Origin: Allium sativum
Taxonomy: Eukaryota > Streptophyta > Magnoliopsida > Asparagales > Amaryllidaceae
Length of the DNA: 64,000 nucleotides
Direction of reading: 5' to 3'
NCBI GenBank assembly: GCA_030737875.1
Contig: CM060919.1
Coordinates: 807,471,160-807,535,159, forward strand
Shown here: piece after piece, positions 52,700 to 63,525 of the stretch
Layout of the letters: every line of letters begins with the position of its first letter
Position numbering within the stretch: the stretch's first letter is position 1
The notes under the pieces: model-generated
Seen by the model: the letters and a program-made list of their open reading frames with translations, nothing else
Databases searched by the model: none
What the model was told of the DNA's origin: nothing
Translations under genes and position numbers: made by a program

Positions 52700-53400
52700 A
52701 TCTATGGACCCTTTCGCTGTGAAGCTCCTATCTGATTCATGAGAGTAAGCCACATCTCCAGTAATGCAAATAGGCCAGGCAAAAACTCGGTGGAGGGTCT
52801 AAAGTCAAAAGTTGATACGAACTCCAAGCTTTTCCTCTCCACAAACAAAGGACTTAAGCCAATCCTCTGCCTACTCAGTGCGTCTGCCACCATATTACCC
52901 TTTCCTGGGGTATAAGCAATCTCGAAGTCATAAGATGCTAGGATCTCCATCCACCTTTGTTACCTTAAATTAAGATCCTTCTACGAGAACAAGTACTTGA
53001 GAGATTTATGATCGATGTACAACTCGAACTTCTATCCAAGCAAATAATGACGCCACGTCTTAAACACGAATACTATGGCAGTTAGCTCTAAGTCATAGGT
53101 AGGGTAGTTCTTCTCATGAACTTTTAGTTGTCTACCTCCATAACATACTACCCTTCCCTCTTGCATCAGAACCGCACCAAGCCCTATACCACATGCATCA
53201 GTGTATAATGTAAACACTTTGTTCCCATCGAGCAAGGTCAAGACTGGGGATGTTGTCAGAGCCCTCTTCAATCATTCGAAAGTAACATCACAATATATAT
53301 TCCACGAAAATGTCATATTCTTCTTCGTCAGCCTAGTGAGTAGGGCTGATATCTTTGCGAAGTCCTTAATGAACTTCCTATAATAGCCTTCCAATCCAAG
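52700..53400 (-). pseudogene. Chromovirus RNase H region relic
   Basis: After a frame break behind RT, the connection block [20 protein letters not shown] lies at about 53400-53330. RNase H follows (53271-53032) with [18 protein letters not shown] and [20 protein letters not shown], holding the catalytic Asp and Glu. Then come YIDHKSLKYLF and the block YTPGKGNMVADALSRQ (52950-52860), the usual end of RNase H. Stops near 53269, 53031 and 52975 break the frame. The enzyme would remove RNA from the RNA-DNA hybrid. Confidence 0.87.
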
Positions 53401-53408
53401 GAAACTTC

Positions 53409-53990
53409 TCACCTCTGTTGCATTCTTTGGGATTTGCCAATCTTGACTGCGACTACCTTTGCGGGATCTACTGTTATCCCATCTTTAGAGACCACATGCC
53501 CTAGAAATCTCACTTCTTTTCTCAAAAAATGGCATTTGGACAATTTCACCTTGAGCTGATGAGCATGCAGAGTTTTAAAAACCTCCCTTATATGCAAGTC
53601 ATGCTCTTCGTCGCTCTTCGAGAAAATTAAGATGTCATCAACAAAGACCACAACAAACTTATTTAGAAACTCCCGGAATACCCTACTCATCGGATCAACA
53701 AAATAGGCCGGTGCATTAGTCAACCCAAAAGGCATAATGAGCCACTCGAAGAAACCATCCAAAGTTCTAAAGACAGTCTTGTCTATACTGTCCTCGGCTA
53801 CCCTCAACTGATGAAACCCCGTGGCCAAGTCTAATTGAGAGAAAACAGATGCACCAACAAGCTGACAAAACAGATCTTCTATCCTCGGAAGTGGGTGCCT
53901 ATTTTTCTTAGTGAGTTTATTCAACTCCCTATAATCCACACATAAGCGAAGCGAACCATCCGCCATAGTTGCAAATCCTACTGGAGCACC
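53409..53990 (-). pseudogene. Chromovirus reverse transcriptase relic
   Basis: The frame includes LRLCVDYRELNKLTKKNRHP, LPRIEDLFCQL, FSQLDLATGFHQLRV and MPFGLTNAPA. The catalytic box FVDDILIFSKS (about 53650-53620) is intact. The fingers start in the upstream frame (GFIRQSISE) and are separated from RT by a stop at 53993-53991 where a Trp codon is expected (SPWGAP consensus). A frameshift near 53425 cuts the frame before the connection domain. It copies the element RNA into cDNA in intact relatives. Confidence 0.92.
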
Positions 53991-55580
53991 TCATTCAGAT
54001 ATGCTTTGCCTAATAAACCCCTTCTCATGTAGCTCCCCTTCTTGCTCGATGAGCTCTCTCCTTTCTCTTAGAGCCATATAGCAGATAGGCAATGCAACTG
54101 ACTTTGCATTGTCCACTAAGTATATACAAAAATCAATCTCGCGCCTCAGAGGTAAGCCCCGAACTTCATCAAAAACATCAGGATACTCACAGACTACTGG
54201 TACTGATCGCAAATCATCGATAGATGCATCAAGTGACTCTAGGAAACTAAGCATGACAGACCCTTTTGGGTCACAAGAAATCCCGAGGGTCCCCCCATGG
54301 AAAGTCAAAAGTCTAACGACCCTCCTCTCACAATCTTGAATGGCACCATACATGGCTAGCCAATCCATCCCTAGAATCAATCCATATCCCACGAAACTAA
54401 GCACATATGCGTCGCATTCAAATTCGACGCCTAACACAGATATTGTCAAACCCCGACAAATCATAGACAAATGAGCCGTACCACCAACGGGGTTTGAGAC
54501 AACTACGAGATCCGAAGCCATACTAGTACTAAGGTGCAAACTAAACCACAGAGTCAGATATAAAAGAATGTGAAGCGCCAAAATAAAAAAAAGAGTTCTA
54601 ACAGAATGGTTGGAAAGAGAAATCAAACCTTCCATGGAAACTTTCCTACCTCTATCTGGTGCACTAGCCACGAGAGCATGCACTTGCCCTCCAGAAGATC
54701 CTGCCCCTTGGCCTTGTCCTTGCTTCTTCGAACAATCCTTAATAAGATGTCCTACCTCTCCACAATGGAAACAAGCGTTCTTCCTTTTTCTACAATCTTT
54801 GCTTACATGACCCGTGCGTCCATAATTAAAACATTTCCTCTTATCTTGAGTTTTGTCGTTCTTTCTGCCCTTCATTTGTGTTTCCTCAACCTTAGCTTCT
54901 TTCTTTTCAGCTTTATCTTCCTCATGCATCAATGTCATATCAACGAGCCTTTCAAAAGTTGCTCCCATAGGAATATAAGACATAACTAACCCATGGAGGG
55001 GTTCATTTAGTCCTTTAGCAAACCACAAAGCTTTCTTATGCAGGGTATCCACTAGCTCCAACCCAAACCTCGCCAGTTGGTTGAATTTGTTAACATACTC
55101 TTTGATAGTGATGCCTCTTTGCTTGAGTGCCAGAAATCTTTCCATTTGCATGCTTTTCTCAGCTTCAGAAAGAACCTTCATTTCAAAGCTTTGCAGAAAA
55201 TCATCCCAAGTCTCCACTGGACGCCTTGCTTGCGTCACTTCCCACCAGAACAAAGCTACATCTTTCAGTAGTCAGGTGGCTAACTGAATCTTCCTACGAT
55301 CGTCCACTTCAAAAATTCCAAACAGATCCTCCGTCTCTTTGATCCAATTCCTTGCCTCTACGGATGTCTCGGTTCCACTGAATGGATTTCCTCCCATAGC
55401 GCAAAATTAATTGTAGATCTTAGAGAAATTATCTACTCGTGGAGGAGGAGGATGAGGAATAACGGGTGCAGTAGGGGAAGGAACGTTTGCTGGACCACCA
55501 GCAGGTGCCTTGGCCTCTAGATACCTACGGAACCAGCCTAGTATCGTAGCGCCCTCAGGAATATTAGGTTCCCCAAACAT
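53991..55580 (-). pseudogene. Chromovirus gag and protease, one frame with two stops
   Basis: Translation would start with ATG at 55580 (MFGEPNIPEGATILGWFRRY). The frame stays open through gag and protease apart from a TAA at 55409-55407 and a TGA at 55274-55272. Capsid motifs are WDDFLQSFEMKVLSEAEK and LKQRGITIKEYVNKFNQL. Two zinc knuckles follow at about 54830-54730: CFHCGEVGHLIKDC is canonical, while CFNYGRTGHVSKDC has lost its second Cys to Tyr. Protease region: LVVVSNPVGGTAHLSM, then YGLILGMDWLAMYGAIQDCE (54400-54340), the LGMDWL hallmark. The catalytic DTGA-like loop upstream is not clear. It then runs toward RT (GFIRQSISE). Confidence 0.88.
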
Positions 55581-55718
55581 GCTAAAAAGAAAAGGGATTC
55601 AAACAAAGGATCAAAAGATATTACATATGGCTTGGGGATTTTGTTTTTCAAAACAGACTTTTCTTTTGAAAATGCTTTCTTTTAAAAAAAATTGAAAATA
55701 ATTTTCAAAAATCTTCAT

Positions 55719-55729
55719 CTCTAATACCA
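55719..55729 (-). promoter_or_regulatory. Primer-binding site of chromovirus
   Basis: Minus strand TGGTATTAGAG, two bases inside the 5' LTR, is the initiator Met tRNA site with one C-to-T change. Confidence 0.85.
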
Positions 55730-55731
55730 AG

Positions 55732-56463
55732 TGTGACACCCCACCTCCGTAATGTCACTCATTAAGAGAATGCATTAAGTTTCATGAAACGTTATAGGTA
55801 AACAGAAACAGAAACATTACAAGACAGATATAAAATAGCAGTGGAATTTTAAATTTTATTAATCATAAAGTATCGTAGTTCAAAACATGGTTACTTCATA
55901 TGTCTGAAAAACAAAAACCTGGTACATCATTAAAATTTCTGTCTTGTACTTAAAACATCAGAGTACAATAATAAAAGAAGCATAATCCCCAAAACATAGC
56001 CATAGTAGAGAAACAAGAAATTAAGCAGTACATCTAAGCAACTCCAAGCAAGATGAAAGCAGAATCCCGATCAAGCTTAAGTATTCCCACCCTGAGAAGC
56101 TGGGGAAGAGGGGACGGAAGAGAAAGAAGAGGAAATAAAATGGGTCATACATAAAGTCTGGCGAGTCCAGTCACTTTTAGCATATAAATAAGTAAAAGTA
56201 TCATGACAAGCATATAAAGTGGAAAAGAGAGATAACATCATAAAAGGCAGGTATGAAAAGGTAAACAAGCTAAACATGGTAGAATGTATTGCGCTTCCCT
56301 AGTACTTTCTCTTTCTCTCTGTTTGCACCAATAAAATTAGATGATCCCAACAACTATAAGGTGGTAGACTTAGGCGTACTTCTAATGAGAGGTTTAACCC
56401 CATACAATCAATAGGCAGCCCAACATACCGGAGTTACCCCTAAGGATAATAAGGGGCTCCTAA
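55732..56463 (-). mobile_element. 5' LTR of Tekay-type chromovirus, interrupted
   Basis: Matches the first 730 bases of 47851-50729 and ends in AAGGGGCTCCTAA, where the 3' LTR continues with ACATACCAGAG. Copy C of the giant LTR starts at the next base. The rest of this LTR must lie beyond the window, after the inserted element. Confidence 0.92.
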
Positions 56464-57244
56464 TGTAACAACCCGGAAAATCTGGGCCAGTTTAAAAATT
56501 TTATTTTGGCAATTTTAGCGAATTTTGATTATTTAAAATGAATTATTTTAAATAATATCGACGAGAAATTTATTTTGAATAGTTCGAACGTATATATTAT
56601 ATACGTCGTCGTTAGAATATAAATATTTATATATAATTATAAAAGGAATTGAAAATGGCGCGGTAGTTCGAAAATTCGATTTCTAATTTCAAATGAATAT
56701 ACAGAATTCAATATAAGTCAGAATTGAACGAAACAAGAAATATTTGAATCTGTATAATTATATCTTTGTAACGAAGTTAACAAACTGGGATTTCATCTTA
56801 GAAATGATAAGATATGTCCAGTTTAAAATTAGAAATAGTCGCTGTGGAAATTATATATATATATATTTTTATATATATAAGGCCCTTAAAAATGGACACT
56901 TTGCAAACGACCTCGGATTTCGACGAAACCAGTTTTGTTGGGTCCGGGATGTAAAGTTATTGCTAGGTTTCAAATTTCATAATTTTTCGGATTAATATGT
57001 GAGCGTGGCAAAAGAAAACGCGTTTGACCAGTTTCAGTTGATTTTAATCGACTGGAAATTGGTCATTTTTCAAACGGTCTCAGAATTCGACGAAACTAGT
57101 TTTGTTAGGACCGTATCGTCGATACGAAGCTAGAAAATATTTTTCTGGGATTTTTCTGGTTGGTATGTGCCCCCGGTAATTTGAAATGTACGTTTAAAAT
57201 TCAATATAATGATTTAAATGTAAATTCAACGGAAACTGATTCAA

Positions 57245-57766
57245 ATGATCGAATCAACCTACGATACATATCCCATTGTGTTCGGAATGGGGGTAAAACG
57301 CTATGGACGACAGGCGGTGGACCTCGTTTCGAGGTCGTATGTAAAAGTCAACTTTTTGGAAATAAAGAAAAAAAAATATACTTCTCTCCCCTTAAAACCG
57401 TTCTGGCCCCCCCTTTTTCGTTTCATTTCAATAAGTAAAAAAAAAAAAAAAAAGAGAAGAGAAGAACGCTTCTCCAGATCGGCGGCCGCCTCCCACCGCC
57501 CTCGCGGTGGCCTCCCAACGCCGGCGCCCCCTCTTCTTCCCCCTCCCCTCCTCTCGTGCGAAGCCCGAATCATCCCAGGACCCACAATCGAAACCACCCA
57601 ATCGCCCCCCCCATCGATGGAAGCCGTACCCCGTCAGCCGTGCACCCGCGAGCCCAGTCGAACGCCACCACCTCGCTGCGTGGATCCACCCACCCGTCGA
57701 TGCCAAGGTCGACGACAGTACACCCCCTGCTCTCCTTTGATCCAAACCCTGAAAAGTAAGTTTTGA
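57245..57766 (+). other. GC-rich cassette with open frames in LTR copy C
   Basis: The core (57455-57760) is C-rich and open in all three forward frames and partly in reverse, giving Pro/Arg-rich translations without domains. A poly(A) run precedes it (57437-57453). It ends in AAAAGTAAGTTTTGAC (57749-57764), a strong splice-donor match (AG|GTAAGT-like). I read it as a leader exon or captured host exon and not as a protein gene. Confidence 0.5.
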
Positions 57767-58221
57767 CTATTTATTTTAATACAGTAATTATTTATTTTCA
57801 GTTCTGAAATTATATAATTTTAGTTTGGGAAGAAAAACTGATTTTGAAAAAGCATTTAAAAACTGATTTTTATTTTAAAACTGAATTTTCTTTATTTTAA
57901 AAACTGTTTTTTTTATTTATTTACTTTAAAACTAATTTTTATTTTATGTTGTAAAGTAAGAAAAATATAATCTTTTACATTGTAGAAAGATAAAGGTATG
58001 ATCTTTATATTTTTAAAGTGATAAAAATATGATTTTTATATTTTTAAAGTATTAAAAATATAATCTTTACTATATAGAAATATTAAAAATATGATTTTTA
58101 TATTTTTAAAGTATTAAAAATATAATCTTTATAGGATAGAGAATATAAAAATATCATCTTTGTATATGTAGCGAAATAAAAATCTGATTTTTATTTTATA
58201 TACGTTGAGATAAAGTGGTAA

Positions 58222-58336
58222 TTTTTATAAAGGCGAAAACTTTATTTTTATAAAGGCGAAAACTTTATTTTTATAAAGGCGAAAACTTTATTTTTATAAA
58301 GGCGAAAACTTTATTTTTATAAAGGCGAAATCAATA
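58222..58336 (+). repeat. 23-bp tandem repeat, five copies
   Basis: The unit TTTTTATAAAGGCGAAAAC plus four bases starts at 58222, 58245, 58268, 58291 and 58314. The copies are essentially identical, which implies recent expansion. Confidence 0.95.
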
Positions 58337-59473
58337 TTTTTGAAATGGAATTATTATCTATATATTAGCGGTAAGGAAATATGATTTTTATATATTGAAT
58401 AACGGAATAAAAAATTCGATTTTTAAATATATGAAGTGATTATAGAAATATGTTTTTTAAATTGAAAGTAAACAAATAAAAATTCGACTTTTACATATGT
58501 AGTGGCTACAGCAACGAAGATGACGAGGATAAGATAGCGATGAAAATTTCTATCAATGAAGTGCCGTGGAGCTAGGATAGCTATATGTGAGAATTTCTCA
58601 CCTTTCAATTTCTTTTTTTCTAGTTATATATATACTAGGATGCAGACGGTGTTTAGTAGCACCCGACACAATCGTCCACAGACCATGGACTTGTTTGTTT
58701 GGCTGTTTGGTTATTGATTGCGATATTGGTTTGAATGTGGTTTGTGGTGTGAAAAATCGAATCGATAAATTGGTTAGGATTAGACGTGCGCCGTTATAAG
58801 GCGAAGGAGTAAGGCTAGATTAGACGCTTACTCCAAATTTTGTGGTTTGCAAAATGAAATTGATTTGATTGATGTGTGAATGGCGTGGGCCTTCACTAGA
58901 CCGGGGATAAGACTAGGCCTTGTCCCGTTTCTAGTATCGTGCCGTTATGCCGCCGAAATTTTCTAAAATACGTTAGAAAAATAAAAATATCATTTTATTG
59001 AATAAATGAATTGGATAGAAATTCATAGGTTGAAATAAAATGTTTTATCGTTAAAAATATAATTTTTAACGTGAAGTGAATAAAATAAAATATTCATTTA
59101 TAAACCGGACGGTTTGTTTATGTACACCTATTTGAATGACATTGATTGGGACGATAAATTTTACACATCGCCCAACAGCACAAATAAAATAGGTGTTTGA
59201 TTGTTTGAAACCCCACACGGGTGTTGGGATGAAATTTGAAGTTCACTCATCCTGATTGATTAAATATGTCGATCGATTGATTGACAGGCTGTTATAAGCG
59301 TTGAATATCTATATTTGATGCTTATACAGTGTAGTGCACTTTGGTTGATGGTTGATTATTTTTCAATGCTATGATATACATGTGTTGTATGAAAATCCAT
59401 ATAATTAACTTTATATGGTAATTGATTGGGCCTCATTCCATTTTGAAAAATAAATAATATTATAAAATAAAAG

Positions 59474-59730
59474 TTCATGTGTTGACAGTACTCATTCATT
59501 GAGATTGGTCATGTGTTGAACGAAATATTTTAATAATAAAATTTACATCTTTATCGATATAAAATAAAAGTTCATGTGTTGACAGTACTCATTCATTGAG
59601 ATTGGTCATGTGTTGAACGAAATATTTTAATAATAAAATTTACATCTTTATCGATATAAAATAAAAGTTCATGTGTTGACAGTACTCATTCATTGAGATT
59701 GGTCATGTGTTGAACGAAATATTTTGATAA
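59474..59730 (+). repeat. 97-bp tandem repeat, 2.6 copies
   Basis: Units start with TTCATGTGTTGACAGTACTC at 59474, 59571 and 59668. The first two copies are identical by eye and the third is partial. Each carries a TCATGTGTTGA duplication within the unit. Confidence 0.95.
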
Positions 59731-59851
59731 TAACGACTATTTTGAAAAAGAAATATTTGAAATAGAATATTTGAAAATAGAAATTTATGAAGCCGTGTTG
59801 ATTAGATTGACGCCATTTTGACGTGAACGATATTTATATCGATTTTATCGA

Positions 59852-59997
59852 TTTCGAAATGAATTGAATTGAAAACGAATTCAAAATGAATTGAAAACGA
59901 TTTCGAAATGAATTGAATTGAAAACGAATTCAAAATGAATTGAAAACGATTTCGAAATGAATTGAATTGAAAACGAATTCAAATTGAATTGAAATTC
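59852..59997 (+). repeat. 49-bp tandem repeat, three copies
   Basis: Units start with TTTCGAAATGAATTGAATTG at 59852, 59901 and 59950 and contain the palindromes TTTCGAAA and GAATTC. Copies are nearly identical. Confidence 0.93.
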
Positions 59998-62900
59998 GAA
60001 TTGAATAGAAATGAGTTTTAAAACGAATTTATAAAGAAGAATTCAATTTTGCTTTGAATTGAAATAGAAGTGGAAATAGAATTTGAAACGAATTTAAAAC
60101 TATTTATATAATTCGTTTTAAATAGAAATCGACGAAATATATATTATATATATTATATATATAATATAATGGCCTGAATAGAACGCGCCGCGCCGCGGCA
60201 GTTCGCGAATTTCGACCATTTATTTCAAACGGACATTACGGGAGATCCGACCGTCGGATTCTCCTAAAACCGGAACCGTTGGGTTCGTATCGAAAAGAGC
60301 TTTCTAACGAATATTAGAAATTTGAAATCTAACGGTTGGATTTGGAGATACGTCCAAATCAAATTCGAAAAAGGTCGCTGTAAGTGCAGTTCGATGGCCA
60401 TCGATGGAAATCGACTGTACGGGCCTTGATAAAATTATTAAAAATAGTAATAATTAGTGTAAAATCATAAGAAATGATTTGGGAAGAATTGGGATGAAAA
60501 ACTCCATATTTGAAAAGATAAAAATAGATTTTTATCGAAATGAACTAGTTTTGAACTAGAAATATAATTCTATTTATTTTTAAATAAATAAATTGAATTT
60601 GAAAAGGGTTTTAAAAATAACCAAAATTTCCAATGATTGCATTGGAGTGGATTTGAATCGAAATTGTCTTCGGAATATTTCGATGTTGGAATTCGTGATT
60701 ATACAGATGTTGTTATGGAAATTTGAAAGATATATTTATATCGTTATTTCCAATACGACATTTGTTAATCGTAGGATTTGATATTGAATATAAGCCGATA
60801 TATTTTCTATTCAGAGCCTTATATTGAATATCAAATGTGATTTGGGTTTGTCGTGAATGGTGTCTTCACTAACACTGTTCTTGAACCCAGTTGAGAAAAG
60901 ATTAAATCTTTTTATTTAGATTTAATGAAGTGTACCAATTAAATAATATTTAATTGGAATTGAATCGATATTGATTTTTGGGTTTATCGTGGACAGTGTT
61001 TTAAATAACACTCGTTCTTTAACCCGATCATTGATGAAATGTGATTTTGGGTTGTCGTGAACGGTATCTTCAATAATACAGTTCTTAGACCTAAAGGAGT
61101 TAAGAAAATCAGAAACTAACTGGAGATTAGTTAAGTTGAATAGTTTCCGAGGTATTGATCTGATGTTGGTTTCGGCCTTCGGGATTCATACTTAGGGGAT
61201 TGCTCACTTGCTAATTTACAATTAGGGACTGATTGAAATGTGATGTGACTTTGGGTTTATCGTGAACCGTGTTTTAAATGACACTGATTCTTTAACCCAG
61301 TCACAGATTAAAACTAAGTGGAGTTTTAATGAATCTTTAATTAGATTGAAAAGATCGAAAATGGAGTACCACCAGTTTTGCTCCAGGCGATAGTTAAATC
61401 TTTAATTAGATTTGAACGTGAAATGGTAATTGAATTTACCAATAACACTGTGGTGTTAGATATGAAGTATTACCAGTTTTACTTCATGGGATAAATAGGT
61501 TGGGATTGGGAAATTAAAACAAATGATTACTTCAGTAAGGTTCGCTAATCCCGGCTAGTTTGAATTGAGATTCAAAAATAGAATAAAGGATAAATTCAAG
61601 GAATTTGTCTTGGATAAAACTAATGGGAACATTTCCTTATGAACGTGAAATTTAGATACTAACTGTCGGTTAGCCAAGCAGAATGGTTTTCTGGATATTG
61701 ATCTGATGTTGGTTTCGGCCTTCGGGGTTAATGTTTGGGGAATTATTCTCTTGATTAATTTACGGTTAGTGACTAATGAATTGGAATGAGGCGTATGTTG
61801 TGTTTGTGTAACACTTGTTTAAAATATACGCGAGTTATTCGGAAAGACCGGGTTAATCCCATTCTGAATAACTGATACGACGATAAGTCGAAGATGAAGA
61901 CGATGGTCGAAGACCGGAGGTTTTCACGTCGTTTGGGTGATAACTGATGATCTTGATTGGGCTGTACACCCAAGAAGATGGAAACAGTTGGTGATCGTCC
62001 AGACGTACTTGGAGATCGATGGATAGGCGGGGTACTAGGTGCCTCCGGTTTCGTTCAGACCCAGAACGGACTTGTAAATGGACTGTGTGTCTGACATTGG
62101 ATTTTAGTCTGTGTGGTTGATCTCTGTTAAATATATATCTGTTTGGCGGCGGAGAATTTATTCTCTTGCTTAACGCCCTTCCCTGAGACGTACGAGCTCA
62201 GGGGTTATATATTGATGGATATCAAACGCATGGAGTGAATTGCCTGTGTGGCATGCCTAAGTGGCAATTGATCGAGGCTTCTGTTGAAAAGCAAAGTCTT
62301 GTGGTGATGATCAAAGCACGGCCTTTGTGGCGTAGCTTTGTGTAACGTCTGCTTCGCGAGCTTCGCACCCGGTATGAACCAAAAACGGGAGACGGACGTC
62401 AGGGAGGGCATGCGTTTCTTTCTAGCTAGAAGTGGCGTCAGTGGTTTTACACGCCCTGACGAGTTTGACTTATGTGGTTGTTGCTGTTGCGAGGCGCCTC
62501 GGTTATATCGGTTTCGGCCGAATGCATTCTGGTCGGCTGACGGACCAGACTTACACCCCATAGGGTGGGGAGACGTAGTGTTCAGGCATAATAATCCACA
62601 TCGGTGGACCGGCCCTGAGGATCCAAGGCTTGCCTGCGCGCTTGCCTGAGACATGGGCTAGATTGTCTCGAATCGGTTGAGGACTATCTTTTGCCTCGGT
62701 TCATAGACGGAAATCCAATTTCCAAATACGTGACATTTGCGGTTTTATTTGTAAACCTATATATGGCGACATGATATATGGTACCCATGCCGCCTATGAT
62801 TGATACTTATGATTTGAAGTTGTTTTATACACTATGCACTTATTATAGTATCAAATGATTTGTTTTAAACGTATCAAGCATTCTTTGGCTGTTATAAGGG

Positions 62901-63513
62901 AAAACCCTATCCCCCGGCTTGCGTTTGCATTGTGTGATAGGACCTGGGTCTTATAACAGCTTCATTTTTCCTTACTTAGCATTGCGCTGTTGTTTTATGC
63001 ACCGGTATTCTTGGGAGGAAACCCGTTCCGTGTTATACGGCGTGGTCCCTTGATTTACCTTTGAAAATAAAGATTAATAACTGTTTTAGTTCTCACACCA
63101 GTCACATGACTGACCTGGAGTTTATTGTTTTAACCTAAACTCTGGGTGCCCTTATTTTGACACGGGCAGCTAGTAGTTTCGGTTTTGCAGATTTATATTC
63201 ACAGGATCCTGGTTCACAGCTGGAACGATATCCGGAAAGCTTTGTATCCGTATATCTCCTTCTAGTTGTGTATTGTAATATTTTCCGCTGCTAGGTATTT
63301 AAATGTAATTTAAATCTCTGATATTTCTGTGTAATATTTATTCGTTCATACTCTGTATATTCTTGTAATCTGATGCATTGTTGTAATTTACAATGAAATG
63401 TTCTTCTGTATGCGTTCTGTTGTGGCCTGTTCTCAAAACGATAGGGCGTTTCGAGCGGCCTGGGTCGGTTTAGCGACCGGTTCGGACCGAGCGAAATTCC
63501 TTGTCGTCACAGT

Positions 63514-63525
63514 TGGTATCAGAGC
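63514..63525 (+). promoter_or_regulatory. Primer-binding site, initiator Met tRNA
   Basis: TGGTATCAGAGC is an exact match to the standard site, two bases after the LTR end. Its perfect state suggests a fairly young insertion. Confidence 0.95.

Larger units (their letters stand above)
56464..63511 (+). mobile_element. Giant 5' LTR, copy C (7,048 bp)
   Basis: Starts TGTAACAACCCGG and ends GTCGTCACA, followed after two bases by an initiator Met tRNA primer-binding site. This makes it a 5' LTR and fixes the strand. The likely 5-bp target copy is CCTAA (56459-56463). Contents in order: two palindromic modules (about 56908 and 57083), GC-rich cassette (57245-57766), tandem arrays (58222, 59474, 59852), GATCCGACCGTCGGATTCTC box (60245), structured 3' half (61890-63180), and a GC-rich end with GGTCGGTTTAGCGACCGG. 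No gag-pol is inside. At 7 kb it exceeds even the long LTRs (about 5 kb) usually cited for plant Gypsy elements; nested insertions inside it were looked for but none was identified. Confidence 0.88.

Noticed and set aside
57301..57766. Overlapping open frames of 98-173 codons on both strands in the LTR copy C cassette
   Set aside because: The sequence is C-rich and lacks stops in many frames at once; translations are Pro/Arg low-complexity with no domain.
61930..62000. Hammerhead-ribozyme-like CTGATGA ... GAAAC arrangement in LTR copy C
   Set aside because: The CTGATGA overlaps the AACTG arm that pairs with CAGTT, extra bases separate stem II from GAAA, and no stem III/stem I closing helix fits. 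Copy A has CTGATGCC instead. It is better explained as a plain long hairpin.
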